DNA from: an uncultured Gemmatimonadota bacterium
GTDB lineage: Bacteria > Gemmatimonadota > Gemmatimonadetes > Gemmatimonadales > GWC2-71-9
DNA length: 5,573 nt
Direction of reading: 5' to 3'
NCBI GenBank assembly: GCA_946479805.1
Contig: CAMLHP010000136.1
Location: 1 to 5,573, forward strand
Shown: positions 5,459-5,573 of the stretch, one piece after another
How the letters are laid out: each line of letters begins with the position of its first letter
How positions within the stretch are numbered: the stretch's first letter is position 1
Made by a program: the position numbers and the translations under genes
Notes under the pieces: generated by a model
Told to the model about the DNA's origin: nothing
The model's database searches: none
What the model saw: only the letters and a program-made list of their open reading frames with translations

Positions 5459-5573
5459 ATGTTGTGGACCATCTTCGTAATCCTGCTCGTTCTCTGGCTG
5501 CTTGGAATGGTGACTTCATACACCATGGGCGGCCTGCTCCATATCCTGCTCGTTGCGGCGGTGATCCTGGTGC
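5459..5573 (+). CDS. lmo0937 family small membrane protein, partial
   Basis: Start of a very small hydrophobic protein; 38 residues are visible before the window ends. The opening MLWTIFVILLVLWLLGMVTSY, then TMGG and a second hydrophobic run LLHILLVAAVILV (26-38), match the pattern of lmo0937 family proteins, which are about 50 residues with two short membrane helices and a short basic tail. The function of the family is not established. The start is set by GGAGG (5450-5454) four bases before the ATG. It is divergent from the secreted-protein gene and has the inverted repeat at 5386-5401 and the direct repeat at 5414-5453 in its upstream region. The family call is fairly firm because the N-terminus is distinctive, but it rests on the visible part only. 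Confidence 0.8.
   Translation, partial: MLWTIFVILLVLWLLGMVTSYTMGGLLHILLVAAVILV

Overview
The window is high-GC bacterial DNA, densely coded. The two Ser/Thr kinases look like those of Gemmatimonadota: a Hanks-type kinase, one membrane segment, then an extracytoplasmic PD40/TolB-type propeller, with family-typical stretches such as RPELAA, EIRTTA and LQHPHILPL. The Tat-exported DsrE-like protein and the secreted protein of unknown function also fit an environmental Gram-negative of that phylum. The assignment rests on protein style, not on a marker gene.

Layout. Positions 1-3719, minus strand: two tandem receptor-type Ser/Thr kinases. The upstream one (3719 to 1047) is complete. The downstream one starts with GTG at 1050, overlaps its partner's stop codon by four bases (GTGA), and leaves the window at position 1. 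The kinase domains are about 80% identical by eye, so they look like a recent tandem duplication, probably translationally coupled. Positions 3720-3886: a divergent intergenic region with several perfect palindromes. Positions 3887-4558, plus strand: a Tat-exported DsrE-like protein ending in a CxxC motif. Positions 4559-4582: a very short convergent junction containing a degenerate heptamer repeat. Positions 4583-5188, minus strand: a secreted protein with two cysteines that I recognise only as an uncharacterised conserved type. Positions 5189-5458: a divergent intergenic region packed with short tandem repeats and nested, mutually exclusive palindromes, then an operator-like inverted repeat. 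Positions 5459-5573, plus strand: the start of a small two-helix membrane protein of the lmo0937 family, cut by the window end.

How the genes may work together. The kinase pair is a plausible envelope-sensing module: cytoplasmic kinase inside, propeller outside. Three other genes also encode envelope or exported products. No sequence evidence ties them to the kinases beyond proximity. The least explained part of the window is the palindrome cluster at 5241-5364. I see no RNA genes, CRISPR array, insertion sequence or clear phage element.
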